Below are positions 33,235 to 42,916 of a stretch of DNA of 64,000 nt, piece after piece (the first letter of the stretch is position 1; each line of letters opens with the position of its first letter). The notes below the pieces were generated by a model. The model saw nothing but the letters and a program-made list of their open reading frames with translations. It did no database searches and was not told the DNA's origin. Origin of the DNA: G963662655 sp963665015 (lineage in GTDB: Bacteria > Cloacimonadota > Cloacimonadia > Cloacimonadales > JAIOQZ01); NCBI GenBank assembly GCA_963665015.2, contig CAXXSY010000003.1, positions 1 to 64,000 of the forward strand, written 5' to 3'. The position numbers were made by a program, and so were the translations under genes.

Positions 33235-34908
33235 CTACATTTTTGTTTTTTTCCTTTCTGCAAACACCCATCGAGGTTGACACTTGGGTCCTGAATTTGT
33301 GATTATCCCATTTCGTCTCATTCTGGTAAGAAGATTGGAAACTTTGTTTATTTTTTGTTCCTCATTTAAATAGTCGCTTAGCTTTGGCAGGAGAAGTTTG
33401 TCGATATCCCTCCTGCTTGCAAATTTGAATTTTTTCAAATAGACAGATATTAGATGCATATAATGATCGTCGTCTTGTCCCCGATAATGAATATACTCTG
33501 CTTTCTTCGAGGTCACGCTTGCGATTTTTGCAGATATATGATAATTAGGCTTCCGTCCTTCGATCATTTTGCACTTTCTAAGGTGCCTGGCCATCTCATC
33601 ATCTATATTCAGCCTTTTCTGAACACGATCGAGTGCAATGATATCCTGAATCGGAAGATCGACTTTCTGGAGTAAGAGCTTTGAATAGGCTTCGTCGATG
33701 ATTGCTCCATGTATCACGACGCGAACCTTGTCGTATTCAGAAAGGTCGAAGTCGGGTAAAGGCAAGTACCTCTCTTTCTGACGGATCAGCATGTCCTGTA
33801 TTCCATATCCCATTCGGTCGATCATGTTTAGTTCATACATTGCTTGCGCCAGAAAGAGGTTTCTGTATTTTGCAGGTGTCCTATGGTTTGCGAGATAGTC
33901 GTAGGGATTTCCGAAAAAGAAGCTTCCATGGTTTTCGAACTCAAGCTTATTAGGACGCTCGGTTACGATAATTCTTCCATTCTGTGTATAATCCTGATGC
34001 GCGATACAATTGTGCAAAGCCTCCAGGACAATCTTTTCATCGTATTTAATGACCTCCTCCTGAAAGAGCGAATTTTCGGGCTGGACCCGGATTTTATAAT
34101 TACGTATCTTCTGGTAAAGCCTGGTTGTCGCAACGAAGAAAGGAGGAGAGAAGTGTTCGTAAGCACGATTCTCTGCCTCAAGTTTCCAGGTTATTTCTGC
34201 CGGATGAGGTGAAAGGAGGTAGGTTGACTCAGGTTTGCCAAGTAGTAACAGTGCCGCACGTGTTATTCCTTCTTCTGTCGCAAGCCTTGAATGTTGGAGA
34301 AAATCGATAAATGACCAACCCATAACAACATCAACCGAAAATCGATTAGCTGGTTTTCGGGCAAATGCCTCACGGGCTCGGCGTAATGCCTCTTCGTCAA
34401 GATGATCTACTGTAGCATTGGGAATAATTTGCGCCGACCAGTCAATGGCTTGCTGATAGCGTATACGATCCGTTTTCTCCGTTCCCAGAGCAACCAGGCT
34501 TTCACCAGCTCTTCCATAAAGAAATCCATTATATGCAATTGGTTGCCCAACGGGAGATGATGGAACTTCGAATAGTATCACCCGTCCATCTGTGTGGTCT
34601 ATTTCATAAATATTTCTGAAAGTAGTGTGGGGTGATGTGTTCTGGAATATGGTGTTTTTCAGTGTGAGAATCCTTTCTTTACTCGAATAACAATTTGTTC
34701 CCGTTACCGCCCTTGACTTATCATCGACCCCCAATACAAACCAGGCGGACTTTTTCCCGAAAAGATTCGCTTCATTGGCAAGCGCCGAGAAATAACTGCC
34801 TATCTCAGAAGATTTTGGATCACGGCTATAATTTTTAAACTCAATCACCTCATTTTCCCATGTTGAAATAAGGCTTTCGAGCATCTGTTTCAATTCGTCG
34901 TCAGTCAT
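33235..34908 (-). CDS. AlbA_2/Schlafen-type putative DNA-binding transcriptional regulator or helicase-like protein
   Basis: 557 residues. N-terminal AlbA_2 (divergent AAA-4/Schlafen) domain: WENEVIEFKNYSRDPKSSEI, GSYFSALANEANL, AWFVLGVDDKSRAVTGTN. The middle (about 225-400) matches the 'RecG-like C-terminal' part of this family: LEALHNCIAHQDYTQNGRII, LEFENHGSFF and NMIDRMGYGIQDML. A winged-helix-like C-terminus follows. Codon and base use are AT-richer than its neighbours, it opposes the surrounding exporter genes, and it has its own consensus sigma-70 promoter, all signs of acquisition. Family members are common in mobile and defence islands; its actual role is unknown. Confidence 0.85.
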   Translation of the reverse strand: MTDDELKQMLESLISTWENEVIEFKNYSRDPKSSEIGSYFSALANEANLFGKKSAWFVLGVDDKSRAVTGTNCYSSKERILTLKNTIFQNTSPHTTFRNIYEIDHTDGRVILFEVPSSPVGQPIAYNGFLYGRAGESLVALGTEKTDRIRYQQAIDWSAQIIPNATVDHLDEEALRRAREAFARKPANRFSVDVVMGWSFIDFLQHSRLATEEGITRAALLLLGKPESTYLLSPHPAEITWKLEAENRAYEHFSPPFFVATTRLYQKIRNYKIRVQPENSLFQEEVIKYDEKIVLEALHNCIAHQDYTQNGRIIVTERPNKLEFENHGSFFFGNPYDYLANHRTPAKYRNLFLAQAMYELNMIDRMGYGIQDMLIRQKERYLPLPDFDLSEYDKVRVVIHGAIIDEAYSKLLLQKVDLPIQDIIALDRVQKRLNIDDEMARHLRKCKMIEGRKPNYHISAKIASVTSKKAEYIHYRGQDDDHYMHLISVYLKKFKFASRRDIDKLLLPKLSDYLNEEQKINKVSNLLTRMRRNGIITNSGPKCQPRWVFAERKKTKM

Positions 34909-34941
34909 TTTATCCTCATCCTGATTTGTTTTTCAAAATTC

Positions 34942-34970
34942 ATTGTATGTGCTTAACCGATAGATGTCAA
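34942..34970 (-). promoter_or_regulatory. Consensus sigma-70 promoter of the AlbA_2 gene
   Basis: Minus strand: TTGACA, 17-bp spacer, TACAAT. One of the best classical promoters in the window; predicted start about 7 bp further, 27 bp before the ATG with its GAGGAT ribosome site. Confidence 0.8.
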
Positions 34971-35108
34971 ACAGTTTCTCTTTACTGCCAATATACATAC
35001 TGATTCAAGACTATCTAATATGGGCGTTTCCCACGAAAACGCTTGACGGGAACCGCGGTTCAACCCTATGGGTACTATCCGAACAAGGTGGTATTGCGCG
35101 AGGTTGAC

Positions 35109-37238
35109 ATGAAAGGAAACATCTACACAGACGACATCGGCGGGAAGATTTACGACAGCAAGCTGCTGGCAAGGCTTGTCCGCTATCTGAAACCCTACAC
35201 GGGACACGTTGTCGTATCGATGGTATTTCTGCTGCTGCTGACCGCAATCCAGCTCTACATGCCCATCCTGACCATGATTGCCATCGATCGCTACATCGTA
35301 TCCGACCTCAATCTCGTCTCGTTCGACGATAAAAACGAATTCGATGGCTTCGTGGAGAAATACGACAAGCTGAAGCTGAACACCTTTGAGCATGACGGCA
35401 ACGGGTTCGTGCTGCTGCCGGTCAAGAAGCTCAACCGCATCTTCAAAGAGGACATCTCGAAGCTCGAAGAAGACGGCAGCTATCTGCCCGGTCAGTACGT
35501 GCTCTGCGACGTCAACGACAAGACGACCGAAATCCTTTCCGGGCTCGACGATCCCACGCTCTACCGGCAGATATCCGATTCGAGATACGCGGTACAACAG
35601 AAGGTATTCGCGCTCGTCGGAGAAGAGAAGTTCCTCAGCCGGTCGGAGATCGTCACCATGCGAGCCGACTCGCTGCACAGCCTGCTGATCATCGGCGCGG
35701 TCTATTTAGTGCTGGTGATCCTCCGCTTCGTGTTTCAATACTGCCAGGTCTATTTCATCAACTATGCGGCGCAGTATGCCATGCTCGATTTGCGCAAAGA
35801 GGCTTTCGGCTACCTGCAGAAACTGCCGCTTTCGTTCTTCGACCGCAATCCGGTCGGCAGGCTCGTAACGCGGGTAACCAACGATATCCGCGCACTCGAC
35901 GAGATGCTCAGCGCCGGCCTGATCGATCTTTTACAGAACATCCTGATGCTGATCGGTATCATCGTCGCCATGCTGATCCTCGACCTCAGATTCGCGCTGG
36001 TGACGCTCACCATCCTGCCCTTCGTTGTGCTGCACCTGAAGCTTTTCAAGGATAAAATCCGCGTCGCCTTCCGCGATGTCCGGAAGAAACTGGCGGCGCT
36101 GAACGCAACGCTCTCCGAGGACATCTCCGGCTTCCGCATCATCCAGCTTTTCAACCAGTACGCGAGAAAGGTCCGCTATTTCGGATCGATCAACCACGAG
36201 TACCTAGACGCGGGATTCAAGCAGATGCGGATATTCGCCATCTTCCGGCCGCTGATCTTCACCATGCGAAACGTGGTGGTGGCGCTTCTGCTCTGGTACG
36301 GCGGCGGACTGATACTGAAACACGCGATCACGGTCGGACTCCTGATCGCATTCCTGCAATACATGGAGCGGTTCTTCGATCCGATCCACCACATCAGCGA
36401 GAAATTCAACGTGCTGCAAGCCGCCATGTCCGGCGCGGAACGCGTCTTCCATCTGATGAGCGAACCGGTCAAAGACTATCGGGACGAACAGAATGAAAAG
36501 GTGCTCGTATCGGGCGAGATCGAGTTCCGGAACGTCTGGCTCAGCTATCTGAACAACGACGAATACGCGCTCAAAGATATCAGCTTCAAGGTCGCGCCCG
36601 GCGAAAGCATCGCGCTGGTGGGCCACACCGGCTCGGGCAAGACCTCCATCGTAAATCTGCTGACCGACATGTACGAGTTCCAGAAGGGCGACATCCTGCT
36701 CGACGGAACGAACCTTAGAAACTACCGCCTGGAAGACATCCGCAAGAACATCGGCATCGTGCAGCAGGACGTCTTTCTCTTCTCCGGCAACATCCGCGAG
36801 AACATCGTCCTGAACGACGCCACCATCGACGACGATACCATGCAGAAGGTCGCGCGCTATGTGAACGTCGATGCCTTCATCGAAAGCCTGCCCATGAAGT
36901 ACGAAGAAGAGGTGACCGAGCGCGGTTCCACCTTCTCCGTGGGCCAACGTCAGCTCATCGCCTTCGCGCGCGTGCTGGCGTACGATCCCGCCATCTTCAT
37001 CCTCGACGAAGCCACATCGAACATCGACACCGAGACCGAAATCATGATCCAGGAGGCGATCAAGGTGGTCATGAAGGGACGCACGTCTATCATCATCGCG
37101 CACCGGCTCTCGACCATCAAGCACGTCGATCGGATCATCGTGATGCACAAGGGCAGGATCGTCGAACAGGGAACCCATAATCAGCTCATCGCCAGCCGCG
37201 GCGTTTATTATGACCTCTACCGCCTTCAATTCGAATAG
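35109..37238 (+). CDS. ABC exporter half-transporter with intact catalytic site (subunit B)
   Basis: 709 residues from ATG 35109 (GAGG 6 nt upstream; the frame opens earlier without ribosome site). The exporter domain carries an insertion of about 130 residues between helices 1 and 2 (about 65-190), predicted extracytoplasmic. ATPase domain: Walker A GHTGSGKT, non-canonical signature FSVGQ (609-613), Walker B FILDEATSN with catalytic Glu634, AHRLS. Non-canonical signature plus intact Glu is the exact complement of subunit A (31294-33036), so the two form an asymmetric heterodimer. The 2.07 kb between them holds an inserted minus-strand gene. Confidence 0.92.
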   Translation: MKGNIYTDDIGGKIYDSKLLARLVRYLKPYTGHVVVSMVFLLLLTAIQLYMPILTMIAIDRYIVSDLNLVSFDDKNEFDGFVEKYDKLKLNTFEHDGNGFVLLPVKKLNRIFKEDISKLEEDGSYLPGQYVLCDVNDKTTEILSGLDDPTLYRQISDSRYAVQQKVFALVGEEKFLSRSEIVTMRADSLHSLLIIGAVYLVLVILRFVFQYCQVYFINYAAQYAMLDLRKEAFGYLQKLPLSFFDRNPVGRLVTRVTNDIRALDEMLSAGLIDLLQNILMLIGIIVAMLILDLRFALVTLTILPFVVLHLKLFKDKIRVAFRDVRKKLAALNATLSEDISGFRIIQLFNQYARKVRYFGSINHEYLDAGFKQMRIFAIFRPLIFTMRNVVVALLLWYGGGLILKHAITVGLLIAFLQYMERFFDPIHHISEKFNVLQAAMSGAERVFHLMSEPVKDYRDEQNEKVLVSGEIEFRNVWLSYLNNDEYALKDISFKVAPGESIALVGHTGSGKTSIVNLLTDMYEFQKGDILLDGTNLRNYRLEDIRKNIGIVQQDVFLFSGNIRENIVLNDATIDDDTMQKVARYVNVDAFIESLPMKYEEEVTERGSTFSVGQRQLIAFARVLAYDPAIFILDEATSNIDTETEIMIQEAIKVVMKGRTSIIIAHRLSTIKHVDRIIVMHKGRIVEQGTHNQLIASRGVYYDLYRLQFE

Positions 37239-38550
37239 ACTTTTTCTGCTTCTCGCACTGCTGCTGCTTCTGATCTCATGTCAGAGAGAGCCTGCGCAGA
37301 AGAAGAACGCGATCGATTCCACGTTGGTCGATACGACCGCGATCATCGAGACGAAACCCGTCGTCATCGACGTACCGGACGTCACATCGGATTCGCTGCC
37401 CGCAAAGAAGCACCGCACATGGAGCGACCCGGAATTCGTGGAAGGCATTTATCTCAATGCTTACACCGTCTTCAACAGCCGGTTCGATACGATTCTCGCG
37501 GCAGCCGACAGCGCCGGGATCAATGCGGTGGTGTTCGACGTGAAGAACATGGAGGGCAAGGTTTTTTCGCCGATGCCGGACGACCGCTATTTCCTGCCGT
37601 ACAACTATATCGCCGATATCGGTATCGGATCTGTCACGAAGAAGCTCCACGACCACGGCATGTACGCCATCGCGCGGGTCGTGATGTTCCACGATCAGAA
37701 TCTCGCATCCGCCGACAGCACACTGCGTCCGCAGCGCGAACCGGGCTTGCCGTGGGTCGAAAACAACCGCAACGGCCCCTCCTGGCTCGATTCGTCCAAC
37801 CCGTACGTGCAGCGCAGTTTGTACAATTTCATCGACCTTGTGGCGTCGCAGGGGGTCGATGAGATTCAGATGGACTATATACGGTTTCCCACGCAGGGAC
37901 GCGCCGATTCCGCACTCTTCGCCTTCCAGATCGAAGACATGGACAAGTTATCGCAGGACTCGACCTATTCTTTACGCGAGAAGGAAGACATCATCGAAGA
38001 AGTGGTGGCGAACTGTCGCAAGGTGTGCGACCGGCACGGCGTGAAGCTGACTGCGGACGTCTTCGCCATCGTCGCCTGGCAGGGAAGCAAGGACATCGCC
38101 AACACCGGTCAGCGACTCTCCCGCATGACAAAGCACCTGCACAAGATTCACCCCATGCTCTATTCGTCGCACTTCTTTTCAGGCTTCAACTTCCGCAAGA
38201 ATGTCGAGAACGAGCCGTTCCAGATCGTCTTTCAGGGTACGGTCAAAGCGCTGAGACACTCGGATGAGAACTGCCGCGTGGTGCCCTACATCCAGGCGAA
38301 CGCGTGGAAGGTCAACTACACGCCGGAGTACGTGCGCTCGCAGATCGCGGCTGTACGGGAAGCCGGGGCGGACGGCTACATGCTGTGGCACGCCTCGAAC
38401 CACTATTACCAGACGCTTCGCTGGATACGGGAATTTCGTATGGAACAATCCGATATGTTTCGACCGAAGAGGACGAAATCGGTTGATTCGGTTGAGGTTT
38501 CACGTGAAACGGTGGTGGAGGACGACGAAGAGCCTGATGATTCTCTGTGA
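37210..38550 (+). CDS. DUF4015-type putative glycoside hydrolase lipoprotein
   Basis: 446 residues, overlapping exporter subunit B by 29 bp. Lipoprotein signal: LLLALLLLLISC with Cys24. After a Ser/Asp/Thr-rich linker comes a TIM-barrel-like region (about 75-400) with GIYLNAYTVFNSRFDTILAA, NAVVFDVKNMEGKV, DEIQMDYIRFPTQGRA (likely catalytic Asp region), ADVFAIVAWQGS and DGYMLWHASN. This pattern is the 'putative glycosyl hydrolase' family DUF4015. Envelope-anchored sugar-chain hydrolysis is inferred. It contains a parS-like site near the 3' end. Confidence 0.82.
   Translation: MTSTAFNSNRLFLLLALLLLLISCQREPAQKKNAIDSTLVDTTAIIETKPVVIDVPDVTSDSLPAKKHRTWSDPEFVEGIYLNAYTVFNSRFDTILAAADSAGINAVVFDVKNMEGKVFSPMPDDRYFLPYNYIADIGIGSVTKKLHDHGMYAIARVVMFHDQNLASADSTLRPQREPGLPWVENNRNGPSWLDSSNPYVQRSLYNFIDLVASQGVDEIQMDYIRFPTQGRADSALFAFQIEDMDKLSQDSTYSLREKEDIIEEVVANCRKVCDRHGVKLTADVFAIVAWQGSKDIANTGQRLSRMTKHLHKIHPMLYSSHFFSGFNFRKNVENEPFQIVFQGTVKALRHSDENCRVVPYIQANAWKVNYTPEYVRSQIAAVREAGADGYMLWHASNHYYQTLRWIREFRMEQSDMFRPKRTKSVDSVEVSRETVVEDDEEPDDSL
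38496..38511. promoter_or_regulatory. parS-like site
   Basis: GGTTTCACGTGAAACG: central 14 bp (GTTTCACGTGAAAC) perfectly palindromic and identical to the parS core; the outer pair differs. Inside the DUF4015 gene. Confidence 0.6.
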
Positions 38551-38614
38551 GTTTCTAAGCATTTTTCAGACATTTTCGGCAATTGCTTACAAACCCCGTA
38601 AGAGGCGCAAGAAT

Positions 38615-39552
38615 TTAGCCCGTGGCGTAAACCTCGGGGGATTGATGGATAAGAATATTGCGATAAGTCCCGGAGGGACGACAGACGAGTCAAATGAATC
38701 ATCTGTCGCACCTACGGCGCTTTCCTCATTATGTAGATATTTATACCCAGCGCTTACGCACTGGGCTAAAAATCTGACATCCCTACGGGATTCAATCGGC
38801 TCACTTTCAAATCGAGTGGGTGAATGTGGTATGACGATCCTGAAGTCCTGTAAGGACGATAGATGTTAGCCCGTGGCGTAAGCCTCGGGGGATTGATGGA
38901 TAAGAATATTGCGATAAATCCCGGAGGGACGACAGACGAGTCAAATGAATAAGCTGTCGCACCTACGGCGCTTTCCTCATTATGTAGATATTTATACCCA
39001 GCGCTTACGCACTGGGCTAAAAATCTGACATCCCTACGGGATTCAATCGGCTCACTTTCAAATCGAGTGGGTGAATGTGGTAATGACGATCCTGAAGTCC
39101 TGTAAGGACGATAGATGTTAGCCCGTGGCGTAAGCCTCGGGGGATTGATGGATAAGAATATTGCGATAAGTCCCGGAGGGACGACAGACGAGTCAAATGA
39201 ATAATCTGTCGCACCTACGGCGCTTTCCTCATTATGTAGATATTTATACCCAGCGCTTACGCACTGGGCTAAAAATCTGACATCCCTACGGGATTCAATC
39301 GGCTCACTTTCAAATCGAGTGGGTGAATGTGGTAATGACGATCCTGAAGTCCTGTAAGGACGATAGATGTTAGCCCGTGGCGTAAGCCTCGGGGGATTGA
39401 TGGATAAGAATATTGCGATAAGTCCCGGAGGGACGACAGACGAGTCAAATGAATAATCTGTCGCACCTACGGCGCTTTCCTCATTATGTAGATATTTATA
39501 CCCAGCGCTTACGCACTGGGCTAAAATTCTGACATCCCTACGGGATTCAATC
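38615..39552. repeat. 252-bp tandem repeat, nearly four copies
   Basis: Copies begin at 38615, 38866, 39118 and 39370 (TTAGCCCGTGGCGTAA...). They are almost identical (a few substitutions), the last is truncated at about 39552. Each unit is a string of mini-hairpins with short loops: TCCCGGAGGGA, GCACCTACGGCGC, CCCAGCGCTTACGCACTGGG, CCCTACGGGA, GTCCTGTAAGGAC. Relatives are at 18828-19094 and 54520-54830. Open frames across it on the minus strand are not genes. Fills the whole gap 38551-39618. Confidence 0.93.
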
Positions 39553-39618
39553 AAGTGAAATCCATTCTGCTTGTAGTGTATGCTACAGGGCATGATTTAT
39601 AGCGTATCAATGTGGAAG

Positions 39619-42045
39619 TTATTCGTACTTCAGAGCCTTCACGGGATTCTCCAATGCGGCGCGGATCGTGCGATAACTGACCGTCAGTATAGCCACAACG
39701 ATCGATAATGCGAATGCCAGAATGAACGCGATGGGCGATATATCGATTCGATACGCGAAGTTCTGCAACCATTTCATCATGGCCCACCATGCGACCGGCA
39801 GGGCAATTACGTTCGCGATGATCACCCACAGCACGAATTTCGATGTCAGCAGCGACGAGATATTCATGACGCTCGCCCCGTAAACCTTTCGGATTCCCAC
39901 TTCCTTGATCCGCAATTCGGCGTAGTAGGTCGATAGCCCGAACAAGCCCAGTCCCGAGATGATGATCGCCAGCACCGCAAACACCTGCATGATCGTGTGC
40001 AGGCGTCGCTCGTTGTCATAAAGCCTTTCGAGCCGATCGTCGAGAAAAGTGTAGTTGAAAATCGCGCCCGGCGCTAGCTCCTGCACCTTCTTCTCCAGAA
40101 ATTCCATGGTGCGCGGTATCTCGCCATCGGTGATTTTGATCAGCAGCTTGGAGCTCCATCGCGGGTTGTATTCGATTACCAACCCTTCAATCTCGCTTTG
40201 CAACGACGCGAAATTGAAATCCTTCACAATACCTATTATCTCGGCCTCGGTTTCACGGAAATTCGTGGCAATCTTACCGATCGGGTCCGGAATCTGTGCT
40301 ATCCGTGCGGCCGTCTCGTTCAATATGAATGCCGGGTTATCGCTCGACCAGTTCTTGAAGCTTGTGCCATCTATCATCGTCAGTCCCATCGTCTCGATAA
40401 AGTCCTCATCGACGCGAATATAACGAATCGGACCAACCTCCACATCCTTGGGCTGTAAATCGTGGCGGATATCTTCGACGCTGAAACGCTCTCCGGGGAT
40501 GTTGGAGGACAGTGTCACCGCCCCGATCGAGCTGTAATCGAGAAGCTCGGATTTGACCGCCTCCCGTTTGTTCATGACCGACCGGTACAGATCGCCGTAC
40601 ATATCGATGGCGACAATCTGATCCGAATCGAAGCCAAGGTTCTTTCGTTGGAAGTAACTCATCTGCTGATAGATGATGATCGTGCTGAAGATCATGAACA
40701 CCGAAATCACGAACTGAAATATCACCAGCAAATTCCGCACGCCCGATACCGACGCGCTGGGATTCTTCTGCCCCTTCAGGGATTCCAGCGTATTGAAATT
40801 CGACATGAACATCGCCGGATAGAGGCCGGCGAACAACCCGAATATCAGCATCGGCACAACCAGCAGAAGGATGTTGTCCAGCTCCAGAATCTGCATGATC
40901 GAGATGTCGAGACCGGTTATCGACTGGTAGAATGGAATGCTCAATTCGACAAGAATCACGGCGAGGATTGCAGCGACCATGGCTTGCAGCAGCGATTCGG
41001 TAAGAAACTGGAACATGAGATCCTTACGATGCGCACCGAGGGCCTTGCGTACGCCAACTTCCCGCATCCGCTTGAAGGCGCGCGCTGTGGATATGTTCAC
41101 GAAATTGACTCCCGCCAGCAGCATCACCAGCACGACGATGAATGCAAATACATAGACATATACGATATTCCCGTTCGAGCTCATCTCCTGCTCCATCTGC
41201 GACTTGAGATGGATGTCCAGAAGCGGCTGAAGGTGCAGCTTCATCATGTCGTGCACTTCGGTCTTGTCATCGAACCACTCGCTGTAGAAATTCTCCGCGA
41301 AGGTCGGCATCTTTTGACGGGCAGTCTCGATGCTTGCGTTCTCGTTCAGCAGCACGTAGGTAAAGAAATGCGCCCATCCTCGCGACTCCATCCAGTCTGC
41401 GGCACCGCGTTGCTCCATCGAATCGTACAGCGTGGACATCGAGATAAGGCAATCAAAGCTGAGAGACGTGTTGTAGGGTAAATCCTGGATGACACCTGTA
41501 ACAGTGTGGTCTCGACCTTCGCCGCTGGTGGTAACTATTTTCCCCAGTGGCTTGCCGTTAGGGAAATAGCGCTCGGCAAAGGATTCGGTCACGACCATAC
41601 AATTAGGACCGGAAAGCGCCGTCTCGGGATCGCCCAGCAGGAGTTCGAAATCGAAAATATCGAGAATCTGCGGATCCGCGTAATATACGTGGTCCTCTTG
41701 AAAGCTAAGCACTTCATCGCCATCGGTGCTGCTCATCACTTGCTTGTATGCGTAAGAGAACCGACCCGCCATCTCGATTTCGGGGATATCTTTCTGAATC
41801 TCGAGCGCGTGCACCGGCGAAACGACCGCCCAATGCAGTCCTTTTTCGTCGAGATTCTCGTTCGTAATGCGGTAGATACGGTCGGCTTTCGGGTAGAATT
41901 TGTCGTAGCTCAGTTCGGATTTGAGAAAAAACATTATCAGTAGGCAACAAGCCAATCCAAGCGTCAGTCCCACAATGTTGATCACGCTATTGATCTTGTT
42001 TTTCAACAGATTACGCCAGGACATGGTGATGTAATTCCAAAACAT
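39619..42045 (-). CDS. FtsX/MacB-type ABC transporter permease
   Basis: 808 residues. Topology: N-terminal helix (INSVINIVGLTLGLACCLLI), a periplasmic MacB-like domain of about 230 residues, three helices with the FtsX core (NFVNISTARAFKRMREVGVR, KALGAHRKDLMFQFLTESLL), a second periplasmic domain, and a final FtsX core (FGLSTYYAELRIKEVGIRKV). So it is the double-FtsX form frequent in Bacteroidota and relatives. The FtsX family works by mechanical transmission from an ATPase, and no ATPase gene is adjacent. Upstream on the minus strand, 42132-42147 (TGGAACGCAAGTTGTA) is a near match to a sigma-54 promoter. Paralogue at 54972-57338. Confidence 0.9.
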   Translation of the reverse strand: MFWNYITMSWRNLLKNKINSVINIVGLTLGLACCLLIMFFLKSELSYDKFYPKADRIYRITNENLDEKGLHWAVVSPVHALEIQKDIPEIEMAGRFSYAYKQVMSSTDGDEVLSFQEDHVYYADPQILDIFDFELLLGDPETALSGPNCMVVTESFAERYFPNGKPLGKIVTTSGEGRDHTVTGVIQDLPYNTSLSFDCLISMSTLYDSMEQRGAADWMESRGWAHFFTYVLLNENASIETARQKMPTFAENFYSEWFDDKTEVHDMMKLHLQPLLDIHLKSQMEQEMSSNGNIVYVYVFAFIVVLVMLLAGVNFVNISTARAFKRMREVGVRKALGAHRKDLMFQFLTESLLQAMVAAILAVILVELSIPFYQSITGLDISIMQILELDNILLLVVPMLIFGLFAGLYPAMFMSNFNTLESLKGQKNPSASVSGVRNLLVIFQFVISVFMIFSTIIIYQQMSYFQRKNLGFDSDQIVAIDMYGDLYRSVMNKREAVKSELLDYSSIGAVTLSSNIPGERFSVEDIRHDLQPKDVEVGPIRYIRVDEDFIETMGLTMIDGTSFKNWSSDNPAFILNETAARIAQIPDPIGKIATNFRETEAEIIGIVKDFNFASLQSEIEGLVIEYNPRWSSKLLIKITDGEIPRTMEFLEKKVQELAPGAIFNYTFLDDRLERLYDNERRLHTIMQVFAVLAIIISGLGLFGLSTYYAELRIKEVGIRKVYGASVMNISSLLTSKFVLWVIIANVIALPVAWWAMMKWLQNFAYRIDISPIAFILAFALSIVVAILTVSYRTIRAALENPVKALKYE

Positions 42046-42368
42046 GAAGCCTCCGAACTTATGGCAATGCGTTTACTGGATATCAAACAATAGCAATATG
42101 CTTCCCGTGCTTTACAGTCAGAATTGGTAATACAACTTGCGTTCCAGAAGCGTATCCATATGTGATGCAGCACGATAAGACTTTCGTGCTTATAATAATC
42201 GTTCAGATATGGACATCGCTTGTCTGTTGACGGACAGTGCTTACGTACTCGATCTGGTTTTTAGAAATCAATTGTTTCGCTCTATGAAGTGTCTGAGAAG
42301 AAAAAACAGATTGCCACAAATAACTACATGAATGACAATCTGTATCCTATAAATCCCCTTCGATTCTG
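42046..42368. other. Intergenic region upstream of the first FtsX permease
   Basis: 323 bp without a gene. Contains the weak sigma-54-like site on the minus strand (42132-42147: TGG at -24 and TTGT, not TTGC, at -12) and AT-rich sequence. No terminator hairpin seen after purE (which is transcribed into it). Confidence 0.4.
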
Positions 42369-42821
42369 TTATGCGTCCGCCAGCTCCTTTTTGAAGTTGA
42401 TCATCTTCTGCCTGAATCCTTCGTCGCTGAGCGCCAGGATTTGAAGCGCCAGGATTACGGCGTTCTTGCCGCCGTCGATGGCAACCGTCGCAACGGGCAC
42501 GCCGGTCGGCATCTGCACCACCGAATGGAGCGCGTCCTCGCCGGAGAGCGCGTTGCCCTTGAGCGGTACACCGATCACGGGCAATGTCGTATGGGATGCG
42601 ATCACGCCGGGAAGATGCGCCGCCATGCCGGCCGCCGCAATGATGATCTTCACGCCGTCCGATTCGGCGTTCTTGGCGAGCGCTGCCGTTTGGTCCGGCT
42701 TGCGGTGCGCCGATGAGTAGTAGAAGTCGTATTCGATCCCGAACTTATCGAGATACTCTTTGATCTTGTCGCCTTGCGCTTTGTCCGATTTGCTTCCAAG
42801 GATTACCCTGACTTGCGGCAC
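42369..42821 (-). CDS. purE: 5-(carboxyamino)imidazole ribonucleotide mutase PurE
   Basis: 150 residues, class I size. Converts N5-CAIR to CAIR in purine synthesis. Motifs: ILGSKSDK (substrate phosphate loop), YSSAHRKPDQT with the conserved His, AAGMAAHLPGVIASHTTLPV and GVPLKGNALSGEDAL. No purK beside it. Ribosome site GGAGGAA. Probably its own unit or after the HTH-EIIA gene (95 bp upstream). Confidence 0.97.
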   Translation of the reverse strand: MPQVRVILGSKSDKAQGDKIKEYLDKFGIEYDFYYSSAHRKPDQTAALAKNAESDGVKIIIAAAGMAAHLPGVIASHTTLPVIGVPLKGNALSGEDALHSVVQMPTGVPVATVAIDGGKNAVILALQILALSDEGFRQKMINFKKELADA

Positions 42822-42916
42822 GCTTCCTCCTGAACATCACGAGTGTGAGTTTCTTGTGAATATTTGACGGGGTGTAATGATTGAGTGTGCTAATATCATC
42901 TACCTCAATCGATCGA

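Noticed and set aside
36204..37229. 341-codon minus frame opposite exporter subunit B
   Set aside because: Antisense to the ATPase domain with intact Walker motifs.
38615..39552. CRISPR or satellite with spacers
   Set aside because: Units are 252 bp and identical throughout; no variable part.
38766..39593. Repetitive 275-codon minus frame (IESRRDVRFLAQCVSAGYKY repeated) and short frames with the same peptides
   Set aside because: It is only the 252-bp repeat (a multiple of 3) read through; no start signal and the element is non-coding elsewhere.
40462..41481. 339-codon plus frame opposite the FtsX permease
   Set aside because: Antisense; His/Gln/Asp-rich with no motif.
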